The notes beneath the pieces were generated by a model. That model saw only the letters and a list, made by a program, of their open reading frames with translations, was not told where the DNA came from and searched no databases. From JASGDB01 sp049841315 (GTDB lineage Bacteria; Bacteroidota; Bacteroidia; Flavobacteriales; Weeksellaceae), in the NCBI GenBank assembly GCA_049841315.1, contig JASGDB010000014.1, positions 10,588 through 74,587 of the forward strand: 64,000 nt of DNA, given 5' to 3'. The number at the start of each line of letters is the position of its first letter. Within the stretch, counting starts at the first letter, position 1. The translations under genes and the position numbers were made by a program. Positions 35,570 through 44,314 of this stretch are shown in pieces.

Positions 35570-37720
35570 ATGGCAGTTTTAGGAGAGATTAGAAAACGTC
35601 CTTGGCTTTTAATGGGTGCGATTGCGATTGCGCTTCTTGCTTTTTTGGTGAATCCGGACAGTCTGGATAAAGTATTCGGAAAAAATCCCGATATCTTCGG
35701 AAAAGTAAACGGTGATAAAATCACAAGAGAAGAATTCAACGACCAGTTGCTTATGCTTCAACAGCAGGCACAGCAGCAGGGAAAGCCAACCACCGGAATG
35801 GAAGAACAGGCGTGGCAGATTCTTGTGCAAAGCAAGCTCATTAAGCAGGAATTCGATAAATTAGGCATTGAACTTACGGATGATTTCTTTTGGAGTCAGG
35901 TTCAGTACGACCCGATGTTTGCACAGAATCCACAGCTTTTTGACGAAAAAGGAAATTTCAAGGTTCAGGAGCTGAAAAAAGAAATTGAAGGATGGAAAGC
36001 AAACGGGGAAATCCAACAGTACAACAACTGGCTGAAAACCAGAAAAACCATTGAATACAGAATGATGGCAAGACAGGTTTTCGGAAACGTAACTGCCGGA
36101 ATTACCACAAGCAAAAAAGAAGCTGAAGAACTGATGAAGCAGAGAGACCAGCAGGCTGTTGTCGATTTCGTGAAAGTGGATTACGCTGCATTTGCACAGA
36201 AAAATCCTGTAACCGTAACAACTAATGATATTGCAGATTATATCAAAAAACATCCTTTAAGATTTAAAACAGAAGCAAGCCGTAATCTGGGAGTTGTCTA
36301 TTTTCCTGCATCGGCAAGCCCTGCGGATGAAGCCGTTACAAAAGCAGAAATCACCAAACTTCTTAATGTAGGAAGCGAAATCAGCGGAGGCGAAAATTTC
36401 ATGAACACGAAAAACGACTCTCTGTTCGTGGAAACCAATTCCGATATGCGTTTCAATCCGGGATATTTCCCCGCGAGCCAGCTTCCGGCAGAAATTAAAG
36501 ATAAAGTAGCTTCTGCAAGCATAGGTCAGGTTTTCGGGCCGTACAAAGAGCAGAATTACTATATTGTGTCTAAACTTTTAGGCAAAAAACCTTCGGATTC
36601 CACACAGGCAAGACATATTTTGATTTCATTCAAAGGAAATCAGGCGGGTGAAGGAGAAACCAGAACAAAAGAACAAGCGAAAAAATTAGCCGATTCCATC
36701 GGAGCTGCCGTAAAAGCTGATGCTTCCAAATTCGGACAGTTCGTGAATCTTTCTTCTGATAAAGGTTCTGCCGCACAGGGCGGAATTTTGGGATGGTCTA
36801 CCTCCGCACAGCCTCAGTTTGTGCCGGAATTTCAGAAATTTGTGGACAATTCTCCGAAAGGAGCCACAGGAGTAGTAGAAACACAGTTTGGTTATCATAT
36901 TATCAATATTCTGGACAAAAAATCCGGAGCGATGTCTTATAAAGTGGCAAACTTAGTAAAAACCATCACCGCTTCCGACAAAACAGAAAGCGAAGTGTAC
37001 GCTAAGGCAACCCGATTCATCCAGCAGGTTCAGGGGAAATCTTTCAACGACTTTACGAATATTGCTAAAAAAGGAAATTATAATTTCCAGAATCCTAAAA
37101 CCGTTGCCAGATTCCAGGGAGCGCTTCCGGGTGTGGGAACTGACAAAGACGGCGACGTAATTGCATGGGCATTTGAAAAAGGAAGAAAGAAAGGCGATAC
37201 CGAAATTTTTACCGTTGAAGGAACAGGCGATAAAATCGTAGTCATGCTGAACGGGATTCAGGAAGCAGGACTTGCAGACCCTGAAAACGCAAGAGCGCAG
37301 GTAGAACCGATTGTGAAAAATCAGCTGCTGGCGAAAAAAATTACCGAAAAAATCAATGCAGCCAAAGCATCTTCTCTTGACCAGTTAGCCAAAACTTTTG
37401 CCACCACAAAACAAACAGGCGAGATTAATCTTATCAGTCCGTTCATCGGCGGAGCTGTAGAACCAAAAGTAGCAGGAGCGGCTTTCGGAGTGCAGAGCAA
37501 CAAGCTGTCTAACCCTGTGGAAGGCAAATCCGGAGTATATGTGATACAGAGAAAATCTGTAAAAACCAACAAACAGCCGGGTGATGTGAAATCCATTATT
37601 CAGGCGATTTCTCAGCAAAATTCTCAGATGTTCAGCCAGATGGTTCTGAAGAGCATTCAAGACAATGCAGACATCAAAGATTACAGAAGCGAAGTTTATA
37701 ATAAAGGGCAACAGCAGTAA
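35570..37720 (+). CDS. PpiD-like periplasmic peptidyl-prolyl isomerase
   Basis: 716 residues. A short cytoplasmic N-terminus, one transmembrane anchor (about 12-27, LLMGAIAIALLAFLV), a SurA_N-like chaperone region, a parvulin domain (about 345-450: ARHILISFKG, GGILGWSTSAQPQFVPEF, TQFGYHIINIL) and a second degenerate parvulin-like region. Folding factor for exported proteins at the periplasmic face of the inner membrane. Upstream, 35318-35569 holds no gene; TATTTTCG near 35518 resembles the -7 box. Confidence 0.9.
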   Translation: MAVLGEIRKRPWLLMGAIAIALLAFLVNPDSLDKVFGKNPDIFGKVNGDKITREEFNDQLLMLQQQAQQQGKPTTGMEEQAWQILVQSKLIKQEFDKLGIELTDDFFWSQVQYDPMFAQNPQLFDEKGNFKVQELKKEIEGWKANGEIQQYNNWLKTRKTIEYRMMARQVFGNVTAGITTSKKEAEELMKQRDQQAVVDFVKVDYAAFAQKNPVTVTTNDIADYIKKHPLRFKTEASRNLGVVYFPASASPADEAVTKAEITKLLNVGSEISGGENFMNTKNDSLFVETNSDMRFNPGYFPASQLPAEIKDKVASASIGQVFGPYKEQNYYIVSKLLGKKPSDSTQARHILISFKGNQAGEGETRTKEQAKKLADSIGAAVKADASKFGQFVNLSSDKGSAAQGGILGWSTSAQPQFVPEFQKFVDNSPKGATGVVETQFGYHIINILDKKSGAMSYKVANLVKTITASDKTESEVYAKATRFIQQVQGKSFNDFTNIAKKGNYNFQNPKTVARFQGALPGVGTDKDGDVIAWAFEKGRKKGDTEIFTVEGTGDKIVVMLNGIQEAGLADPENARAQVEPIVKNQLLAKKITEKINAAKASSLDQLAKTFATTKQTGEINLISPFIGGAVEPKVAGAAFGVQSNKLSNPVEGKSGVYVIQRKSVKTNKQPGDVKSIIQAISQQNSQMFSQMVLKSIQDNADIKDYRSEVYNKGQQQ

Positions 37721-37739
37721 AAATTATTTATAATCTTTA

Positions 37740-37769
37740 TAAAAAGCGGCAGAAATGTCGCTTTTTTTT
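37740..37769 (+). terminator. Terminator of the PpiD-like gene
   Basis: AAAAAGCGGC, loop AGAAAT, GTCGCTTTTTTTT, with a long U-tract on the plus strand, 20 nt after the stop. Confidence 0.85.
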
Positions 37770-37812
37770 ATCTTAGTCAAAGGTTTTGAAATACCGAAAG
37801 ACAGAAATTAAG

Positions 37813-37820
37813 TATATTTG
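37813..37820 (+). promoter_or_regulatory. TAnnTTTG box of the MlaD gene
   Basis: TATATTTG, 23 nt before the GTG start. The nearest upstream TTG is about 24 nt away, longer than usual. Confidence 0.5.
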
Positions 37821-37843
37821 TTACCATTAAAATAATAAAAAGA

Positions 37844-38809
37844 GTGAAATTTTCAAAAGAAATAAAGGCAGGTTTGATTGCCATAATCGCCATTGCAGGA
37901 TTTATATATCTGTTTCAGTTCATGAAAGGCAAAAGCCTTTTCAGTACCGATAATGTGTATTATGCGGAATTTGACAACGTGGAAGGTCTCGAACCCTCGA
38001 GCCCTGTATCCATCAACGGACTGAAAGTAGGACAGGTAGAAGCCATTACACCGATAAAAGACAAAACCGGGCGCATCCATTTTTTAGTAAAAGTATTGGT
38101 GAACGACGAGTATGAATTTTCTAAAAAATCAACGCTGGAAGTATTCGAGCCGGGACTCATGTCCGGAAAGCAAATGAGAATTAATCTTTCTTACGGCGAA
38201 CCTTTTGTAAAAGACGGCGACACACTGAAGGGAAGTTTTAAACTTTCCATGATGAACAGCCTTTCCTCTCAGGTCGGCCCTGTGAAAGACCAGTTGCAAG
38301 CGGTACTTAAAAGAGTGGACTCCCTGATGAATAACGCCAATAAAGTTTTCGACGACAGAAACAGAGCAGAACTCACCTCATTGCTTCGCAATCTTAACTC
38401 AACCGTTGCTTCGTTTGAAAGCACCTCAAAACAAACCAACAGCCTTCTCGCCAACAACGACCCGAAAGTGCAGAAAATGCTGGACAACGCAAACCTCGCC
38501 ACCGTAAGCGCAAAAGAAGCTATGGACAAATACGGAAAGGTAGCAGAAAACATCGATACGGAAAAGCTCAACAACACGATTGACAAATTGGGCACGGCAA
38601 CCGATAATCTCAATAAAATTATTTCAGGCATACAAAATGGTGAAGGAAGTCTTGGTAAATTGACCAAAGATGATGAACTTTATAAAAATCTTAATAAAAC
38701 CGCCGAAAGTATGAATTCTTTGGTTCAGGATTTAAAAGATAACCCCAAAAGATACGTGAATATTTCCGTATTCGGGAAAAACAATAAAGACTCGCAAAAC
38801 AAGCCCTGA
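37844..38809 (+). CDS. MlaD/MCE-family lipid-binding protein
   Basis: 321 residues starting at GTG. One N-terminal membrane anchor (about 8-24), an MCE domain (about 36-115, VYYAEFDNVEGLEPSSPVSINGLKVGQV), then a long helical tail predicted to coil. Expected periplasmic substrate-binding partner of an MlaFE-type ABC transporter, such as the pair at 22018-23588. The last codons and the TGA stop lie within a palindromic repeat at 38801-38841, so the natural C-terminus has probably been replaced by repeat-encoded Lys-Pro. Confidence 0.9.
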   Translation: MKFSKEIKAGLIAIIAIAGFIYLFQFMKGKSLFSTDNVYYAEFDNVEGLEPSSPVSINGLKVGQVEAITPIKDKTGRIHFLVKVLVNDEYEFSKKSTLEVFEPGLMSGKQMRINLSYGEPFVKDGDTLKGSFKLSMMNSLSSQVGPVKDQLQAVLKRVDSLMNNANKVFDDRNRAELTSLLRNLNSTVASFESTSKQTNSLLANNDPKVQKMLDNANLATVSAKEAMDKYGKVAENIDTEKLNNTIDKLGTATDNLNKIISGIQNGEGSLGKLTKDDELYKNLNKTAESMNSLVQDLKDNPKRYVNISVFGKNNKDSQNKP

Positions 38810-38841
38810 AAGGGCGACATCAATAGGGAATCGCCCTGTGA
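38801..38841. repeat. REP element with CATCAATAG core
   Basis: CCCTGAAAGGGCGACATCAA followed by TAGGGAATCGCCCTGTG; AGGGCGA and TCGCCCT pair as a stem. It supplies the stop codon of the MlaD-like gene. It shares the GGGCGACATCAA run with the reverse strand of the repeats at the end of the window. Confidence 0.75.
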
Positions 38842-38869
38842 AATTAAAGCGGAATAATAAAAAAACACG

Positions 38870-40189
38870 ATGCAGTACATTGATAACATTCTCTTTTTCC
38901 TCTGCCTTATCGCAGGCTTCGGGCTTTTTGCCAAAAGCATGATGGAAATCTACCGCAACATTATGCTCGGTAAAGCGGTTGACCGTTCGGACAACAAAAA
39001 CGAACGCTGGAAAACCATGGCAATGGTCGCCCTCGGGCAGAGCAAAATGGTAAAAAGACCGATTGCAGGCGTTTTGCACATTTTCGTTTATGTCGGTTTC
39101 GTGATTATCAATCTGGAACTTTTGGAAATTATCGTGGACGGAATTTTTGGAACGAATCGTTTTCTCTTGCAGATTTTCGGGCAAAATTTATATGCGGTTT
39201 TTACTTCAACTTTAGAAATTTTGGCGTTATTGGTCGTGGTTGCGGTGGTAGTTTTCTTTATCAGAAGGAATTTTTACGGCGTGAAACGACTGACGATGAA
39301 AGAACTTTTCGGCTGGCCTAAACACGATGCCAACTGGATTTTGTTGATTGAATTTGCTTTGATGGTCGCTTTCTTTACAATGAATGCGGCGGATTTTTAC
39401 AGCGACTCCGAAAAACTTGCCTATAACTTTCCAATCTCAAAAACGATTTTTCCTTTTTTTGAAAATTTTAGTTTGACTTCGCTTCATATCATAGAAAAAT
39501 CCGCTTGGTGGTTTCATTTTGTCGGGATTTTGTTTTTCATGAATTACCTGTATTATTCCAAACATCTTCATATTCTTCTCGCTTTTCCGAATACATGGTA
39601 TTCCAATCTGAATCCGAAAGGTCAGTTCAGTAATCTTGATTCCGTTACAAAAGAAATCAGAATGATGATGGACCCGAATGCCGACCCTTACGCCACACCC
39701 GCAGAAACCGATCCGAACGCTGTTCCCGAAAAATTCGGAGCAAGCGATATTTTTGATTTGGACAGAGTACAACTGATGAATGCCTACACTTGCACGGAAT
39801 GTGGAAGATGCACTTCGGTTTGCCCGGCAAATCTTACCGGCAAAAAACTCTCTCCGCGAAAAATCATGATGGATACCCGAGACAGAATTGAAGAAGTAGC
39901 AAAAAACATCAATAAAAACGGAAAATTTGAAGACGACGGCAAAAAACTTCTGGACGACCATATTCAAAGAGAAGAATTAAGAGCCTGCACTACCTGTAAT
40001 GCCTGTGTGGAAGCCTGCCCTGTCCTTATTTCACCGCTTTCCATTATTATGGATTTGAGGAGATATATGATTATGGAAGAATCTTCCGCTCCACACGAAT
40101 GGCAGCTGATGATGACCAATGTAGAAAACAACGCAGCACCTTGGCAGTACAATCAGGCAGACAGATTGAATTGGGCGACAGAGAGTTAG
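38870..40189 (+). CDS. Membrane (Fe-S) oxidoreductase, GlpC/HdrC-like
   Basis: 439 residues. About five membrane helices in the first 240 residues (NarI/HdrE-like cytochrome part), then a cytosolic ferredoxin-like domain with two 4Fe-4S motifs, CTECGRCTSVCP near 306-317 and CTTCNACVEACP near 372-383. Pairs with the CCG-domain protein at 40835, as in HdrCB-like complexes; the electron donor and acceptor are unknown. Ends beside a repeat-rich spacer (40190-40340). Confidence 0.87.
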   Translation: MQYIDNILFFLCLIAGFGLFAKSMMEIYRNIMLGKAVDRSDNKNERWKTMAMVALGQSKMVKRPIAGVLHIFVYVGFVIINLELLEIIVDGIFGTNRFLLQIFGQNLYAVFTSTLEILALLVVVAVVVFFIRRNFYGVKRLTMKELFGWPKHDANWILLIEFALMVAFFTMNAADFYSDSEKLAYNFPISKTIFPFFENFSLTSLHIIEKSAWWFHFVGILFFMNYLYYSKHLHILLAFPNTWYSNLNPKGQFSNLDSVTKEIRMMMDPNADPYATPAETDPNAVPEKFGASDIFDLDRVQLMNAYTCTECGRCTSVCPANLTGKKLSPRKIMMDTRDRIEEVAKNINKNGKFEDDGKKLLDDHIQREELRACTTCNACVEACPVLISPLSIIMDLRRYMIMEESSAPHEWQLMMTNVENNAAPWQYNQADRLNWATES

Positions 40190-40201
40190 GGCGTTGGGGA
40201 G

Positions 40202-40266
40202 AGGGAGAGTTGGGGAAATTTCCCTCTTTCAGAGGGGTGGATTCGACCGAAGGGAGAAGACGGGGT
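40202..40266. repeat. Repeat-rich spacer with CCCTCTTTCAGAGGGGTGG palindrome
   Basis: After the Fe-S gene come near-tandem GGGAGAGT units and then CCCTCTTTCAGAGGGGTGG (40222-40240), an imperfect palindrome similar to the CTCTCCAAAGGAGAG units inside the ABC exporter gene. No ORF is supported. Confidence 0.5.
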
Positions 40267-40341
40267 GTTAAAAATCTAACAAAAAACATTGAACAGTTTA
40301 TAAAAAATCAATTATAATTAGTTAATCAATTTGAAAATGCA

Positions 40342-40773
40342 ATGATTGGCAGATTTGAAAATTTTATCAGAAATAGCGGATTGGAAGCAACTTGGAGTGT
40401 TTACAATTTTGTATTTTCATTAATTAACGGATTGCTTTTAGGGTTTTTGATAAATCTTTTTGAAGACAGTAATTTTATTGATATAAGAAAATTTACAGAT
40501 TCCTATCTGAATTTTTCAATCGGAATTTTCTTTCTCGTTTTTATAATTGTTTCAATTAAAAAGCTGGGATTTTCAAAAATTTTCAAATCGGTTTTTCGCT
40601 TGCTTTTTTTTATGATTTTTGTAAATGGTTTGGCTCAATGGTCTGGTGGAACGGTAATTCCTAATAAATACAACAATTGGGACGATTTTATTTTGATAGA
40701 AAATCTTTCGGAAGAAAAAGAAAGAAAAATTACATTTATTGAGAAACTTTTGAAAAAAATATGGAGAAGTTAA
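40342..40773 (+). CDS. Small integral membrane protein, unknown
   Basis: 143 residues with four hydrophobic helices (about 18-40, 55-75, 82-100 and a short fourth) and a charged C-terminal tail. No family recognised. It separates the two Fe-S genes that are normally neighbours, in a more AT-rich stretch bordered by AATTTGAAAATG / CATTTTCAAATT inverted copies (near 40329 and 40791), so it may be a late insertion. Confidence 0.55.
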   Translation: MIGRFENFIRNSGLEATWSVYNFVFSLINGLLLGFLINLFEDSNFIDIRKFTDSYLNFSIGIFFLVFIIVSIKKLGFSKIFKSVFRLLFFMIFVNGLAQWSGGTVIPNKYNNWDDFILIENLSEEKERKITFIEKLLKKIWRS

Positions 40774-40834
40774 TTTGATAATTATTAGATTTCATTTTCA
40801 AATTATCACATTTTCAAAATAAGAAATTAAATTT

Positions 40835-41620
40835 ATGGATTTCACAATAAAAACAATGGCAGAATACGCTGCGGAAGGCAAATCCCCCGAAGTTTTGTTT
40901 TGGGTGGGTTGCGCCGGAAGTTTCGACGACAGAGCCAAAAAAATTACCCGCGCATTCTGCAAAATTCTGAATAAAATCGGGGTGGAATTTGCTGTTCTCG
41001 GTCAGGAAGAATCTTGCACTGGCGACCCTGCAAAGCGTGCCGGAAACGAGTTTGTCTTCCAAATGATGGCACTCACGAATATTGAAATTTTGAACGCTTA
41101 CGACATCAAAAAAATAGTAACCGCATGTCCGCATTGTTTCAATACTTTGAAAAATGAATATCCGGGATTAGGAGGAAACTACGAAGTGCTGCATCACACT
41201 CAATTCCTGAAAAACCTGATGAACGAAGGACGACTAAAAATAGAAGGCGGAAGTTTCAAAGGAAAAAAAATCACGTTTCACGACCCGTGTTATCTCGGAA
41301 GAGCGAACGACGAATACGAAGCGCCGAGAATTCTTTTGGAAAAACTCGATGCCGAACTCGTGGAAATGAAACGCTGCAAATCGAGCGGACTTTGTTGCGG
41401 AGCAGGCGGCGCACAAATGTTCAAAGAACCGGAAAAAGGCGACAAAGACATCAACATAGAAAGAACCGAAGAAGCGCTTTCTTTTCAGCCAAAAGTGATT
41501 GCAACAGGCTGCCCGTTTTGCAACACGATGATGACGGACGGCGTGAAGCACTTCAATAAAAACAACGAAGTAGAAGTAAAAGATATTGTAGAACTTCTGG
41601 CGGAAGCCGAAGATTTATAG
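40835..41620 (+). CDS. (Fe-S)-binding protein, HdrB/GlpC CCG-domain
   Basis: 261 residues with two cysteine-rich CCG domains: CTGDPAKRAGNE and ACPHCF in the first half, then HDPCYLGR, LCCGAGGAQMF and ATGCPFC in the second. Such domains bind 4Fe-4S or non-cubane clusters in heterodisulfide reductase B and lactate or glycolate oxidase subunits. Likely forms a complex with the membrane Fe-S protein encoded upstream. Confidence 0.9.
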   Translation: MDFTIKTMAEYAAEGKSPEVLFWVGCAGSFDDRAKKITRAFCKILNKIGVEFAVLGQEESCTGDPAKRAGNEFVFQMMALTNIEILNAYDIKKIVTACPHCFNTLKNEYPGLGGNYEVLHHTQFLKNLMNEGRLKIEGGSFKGKKITFHDPCYLGRANDEYEAPRILLEKLDAELVEMKRCKSSGLCCGAGGAQMFKEPEKGDKDINIERTEEALSFQPKVIATGCPFCNTMMTDGVKHFNKNNEVEVKDIVELLAEAEDL

Positions 41621-41623
41621 AAC

Positions 41624-41791
41624 ATGAAAAGAAAACCTGCTTATGTTCTTATTTGGGGAAGTATCATTTTGCTCGGAATCGACTTTTGGAATTACGGTCT
41701 GGAATTTTCCTCCGGAAGAATAATGAGAAATGCCTCTAATGTTTTATTAATAATTGTAGGTATAATTGCAATTAAAAATTCTAAAGAATGA
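41624..41791 (+). CDS. 55-residue membrane protein
   Basis: A short frame (starts MKRKPAYVLIWG, ends IIAIKNSKE) with two hydrophobic helices (about 6-20 and 40-50). It begins 3 nt after the Fe-S gene stop and overlaps the next gene as ATGA, so position and coupling support a real gene in the operon. No family recognised. Confidence 0.65.
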   Translation: MKRKPAYVLIWGSIILLGIDFWNYGLEFSSGRIMRNASNVLLIIVGIIAIKNSKE

Positions 41792-42279
41792 AAATACAGG
41801 AATCCGAAATTATAGAAACCAACGATTACAGGGTGATTATTTATCCTGCTTCAAGACCTTTTACAGCAAAAGAATCCAAAACCATCTCAGAAAAACTGTT
41901 TGATTTTCTGGCAACTTGGGCGGCGCACGGAAAACCGCTTTCCTCTTCTTTTAAAATAGAAAAAAATCAGTTTATCATCATTTGTATAGACGAAGAAAAA
42001 GAAGCTGCTTCGGGATGTTCCATTGACTCTTTGAGTGGATTGATGAGAGAACTCGACAGAGAATTCAATCTTGGGCTTTTTGACAGGATGAAAGCCAGCT
42101 TCATAGAAAACGGCGAAGTGAAAACACTTCGGTTACAAGATTTCAAATCTCAACTGAAAAACGGCGAAATATCAAAAAATATAGAGGTTTTTGATTTTTC
42201 AAAATCTACTTATGTGAATTTCCTGTCCGATTTTCTGCTTCCGCTGAACAGAAGTTGGGCGGGAATGTATGTGGAATAA
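41788..42279 (+). CDS. Conserved hypothetical protein (often labelled ABC transporter ATPase)
   Basis: 163 residues, cytoplasmic, without a Walker motif, so the common database label as an ATPase is not supported by sequence. Recognisable runs are FDFLATWAAHGKPL, ASGCSIDSLSGLM and LLPLNRSWAG. It is translated from an ATGA overlap with the small membrane protein, and belongs to the Fe-S operon by position. The ASGCSIDS segment with a single Cys is notable. Function unknown. Confidence 0.75.
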   Translation: MKIQESEIIETNDYRVIIYPASRPFTAKESKTISEKLFDFLATWAAHGKPLSSSFKIEKNQFIIICIDEEKEAASGCSIDSLSGLMRELDREFNLGLFDRMKASFIENGEVKTLRLQDFKSQLKNGEISKNIEVFDFSKSTYVNFLSDFLLPLNRSWAGMYVE

Positions 42280-42294
42280 AATCGGATAAAAACA

Positions 42295-42333
42295 ATCAAA
42301 AATCTTTCAATTTAAAACTGAAAGATTTTTGAT
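42295..42333. terminator. Bidirectional terminator
   Basis: ATCAAAAATCTTTCA, loop ATTTAAAAC, TGAAAGATTTTTGAT between convergent genes, with A- and T-rich arms. Confidence 0.85.
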
Positions 42334-42336
42334 TTG

Positions 42337-43140
42337 TCAGAATTTTTGATTTTTTAATCCTATTTGAAAAATAGTGTCCGGATTTTCCATAACATCAAAA
42401 ACTGTTGCCGGCAGTTTTTCTTTTATGAAAACAGCGCACATTGTATTTTTAGGGTGATATAAAAACCGATGATTTTCTTTATTAGTTCCGTCCAGAATTG
42501 CCTGAAAAACTTCGTAGCGGATTTTTTGCGGATTATAAGCGTAATCGTGCCACACCACAATAGAATTTTCGTGAAGGAGATGAGCAAAAACTTTTTTGGT
42601 ATCATTCAGAACCATTTCGTAAGTATGGTCTCCGTCAATGAAGATTAAATCGTATTTTTTCTGAAGTCCGGCGAAGTCAAAATTTTTAGTATTGCCGTGA
42701 AGATGAAGAATTTTGGGGTTTCTTTTGGAGAGAATTCCGTGCAGTTCCACATATTTGGGATTCCAGCCCATTGCTTTCATTTCTTCTTCGGAAAGGTTGA
42801 GGGTATTGCAGTCATCGATTTCCTTTGCTACATTGAAGACGCTTTCGCCACGCCATGTCCCGATTTCAAAATATGAATTAACCTCCTTTCTTTTAGCAAG
42901 TGTTACGAGAAGCTGTAAATCGGTAATCATGGAACTGCCATCCAGAAGAAAAGTTTCTACAATCTCCGCAGGCTGATGCAAATCTTTTATTTCAATTTGA
43001 GGTAAAGCAAATAAATTAGGGTATTTTTGTAAAAACTTTCTTTTTCTGATATCATTGTCATTCAGAATGATATTGATTAAACTCGGCTGTTGGAGCAGGA
43101 TTCGGAAAAAAGAAAGAAATTTTTTAATTTTAACAGACAT
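42337..43140 (-). CDS. SAM-dependent methyltransferase, class I
   Basis: 267 residues. Motif I YFEIGTWRGESVFNVAKEI (about 92-110), YDLIFIDGDHTYEMVLND (about 163-180) and WHDY near 200 fit the Methyltransf_24 family often found in glycan or capsule loci. The acceptor is unknown. Divergent from the glycosyltransferase gene across a 40-bp gap. Confidence 0.83.
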   Translation of the reverse strand: MSVKIKKFLSFFRILLQQPSLINIILNDNDIRKRKFLQKYPNLFALPQIEIKDLHQPAEIVETFLLDGSSMITDLQLLVTLAKRKEVNSYFEIGTWRGESVFNVAKEIDDCNTLNLSEEEMKAMGWNPKYVELHGILSKRNPKILHLHGNTKNFDFAGLQKKYDLIFIDGDHTYEMVLNDTKKVFAHLLHENSIVVWHDYAYNPQKIRYEVFQAILDGTNKENHRFLYHPKNTMCAVFIKEKLPATVFDVMENPDTIFQIGLKNQKF

Positions 43141-43180
43141 TTTGTGACTTCTTTAAAGAGATTCACAAATATACTTATAA

Positions 43181-44314
43181 ATGGAAACTTTGAAAAAGAA
43201 AAACATCCTCTTTATTTCGTCCTGGTATCCGAATAAGCTGGAACTTACGAACGGAAATTTCGTGCAGCGTCATGCTGAGGCGGTTTCTATGCTTCATCAT
43301 GTGGAAGTTCTTCACAGTATCGGGGATTTTAATCAGAGAGAAAAATTTATTTTTGATGATAAAATCATCAACGGAATACGGACTTTGATTGTTTATTATA
43401 AAAACACTAAAAATCCGGTTCTGAATTTTATCAGGAGGATGAAAGCCTATTCTTTAGGTTTTAAAAAAATGAATAAGCCGGATTTAGTCCATGCCAATGT
43501 TCATCATAACAGTATGATGTTTGCGGTTTACCTGAAAAAAAGATTTAAAATTCCTTTTGTCATAACGGAACATTGGACAGCTTTGCGGAAAATTAATGAA
43601 AATAAAACTTCCAAAGGCATCAAAATGACAGCACGGACTATAGGAAATCACGCTTCCAAAATTCTTCCGGTAAGTAAGGATTTGGCATCAGGACTTCGGA
43701 ATTTAGGGATGCGTACGTCTATGAAAGTTATCCCGAATGTAGTGGACACTTCTTTGTTTTCTCCAAAAAAAACAGAAAATAAAGAATTTACATTTATACA
43801 TGTTTCCAATTTAATTCCCCGGAAAAACCCTGAAAAAATTCTGAATGTTGCACTAAAACTTTTAGAAAAAGGCTATGTTTTCAGATTGCAGATAGGCGGG
43901 GACGGAGATATTTCAAAGATAAAAGATATTGCGAAAAAATCTGATTATCAGGACAAAATAGAAATTTTTGGAATTCAGACACTGCCCGAAATAGCAGACA
44001 GAATGAGGCGGTCGGATTGCTTTATATTATTCAGCGATGATGAAAATCAGCCGTGCGTAATCGCAGAAGCATTCGCGAGCGGAATAAAAGTGATTTCGAC
44101 GAATGTGGGTGGTATTTCAGAGTTTTTTCCTGAAAATGCCGGAATATTATTGGATAGTGTTGATGAAAATTTGCTGGAAGCAGCAATGATTCATTTACTG
44201 GAAAACAAGGATTCGGATTCTGAATTTTTGGTGAATTATGCCAATTCCGTTTTTTCGGAAAAAACAATAGCAGAGGAATATTCTAAAATTTATTCAGAAG
44301 TATTAGAAAAATGA
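43181..44314 (+). CDS. GT4 glycosyltransferase
   Basis: 377 residues, GT-B fold. The C-terminal donor domain has FIHVSNLIPRKNPEKIL, GDGDISKI and the nucleotide-binding segment ENQPCVIAEAFASGIKVIST. Adds a sugar to a lipid-linked or surface glycan; donor not determined. Its stop overlaps the next start as ATGA, so it is the first gene of a three-gene operon with the Asn-synthase-like and flippase genes. Confidence 0.9.
   Translation: METLKKKNILFISSWYPNKLELTNGNFVQRHAEAVSMLHHVEVLHSIGDFNQREKFIFDDKIINGIRTLIVYYKNTKNPVLNFIRRMKAYSLGFKKMNKPDLVHANVHHNSMMFAVYLKKRFKIPFVITEHWTALRKINENKTSKGIKMTARTIGNHASKILPVSKDLASGLRNLGMRTSMKVIPNVVDTSLFSPKKTENKEFTFIHVSNLIPRKNPEKILNVALKLLEKGYVFRLQIGGDGDISKIKDIAKKSDYQDKIEIFGIQTLPEIADRMRRSDCFILFSDDENQPCVIAEAFASGIKVISTNVGGISEFFPENAGILLDSVDENLLEAAMIHLLENKDSDSEFLVNYANSVFSEKTIAEEYSKIYSEVLEK

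Noticed and set aside
41788..42279. ABC transporter ATPase label for the 163-aa protein
   Set aside because: No Walker A, signature or Walker B motif is present.
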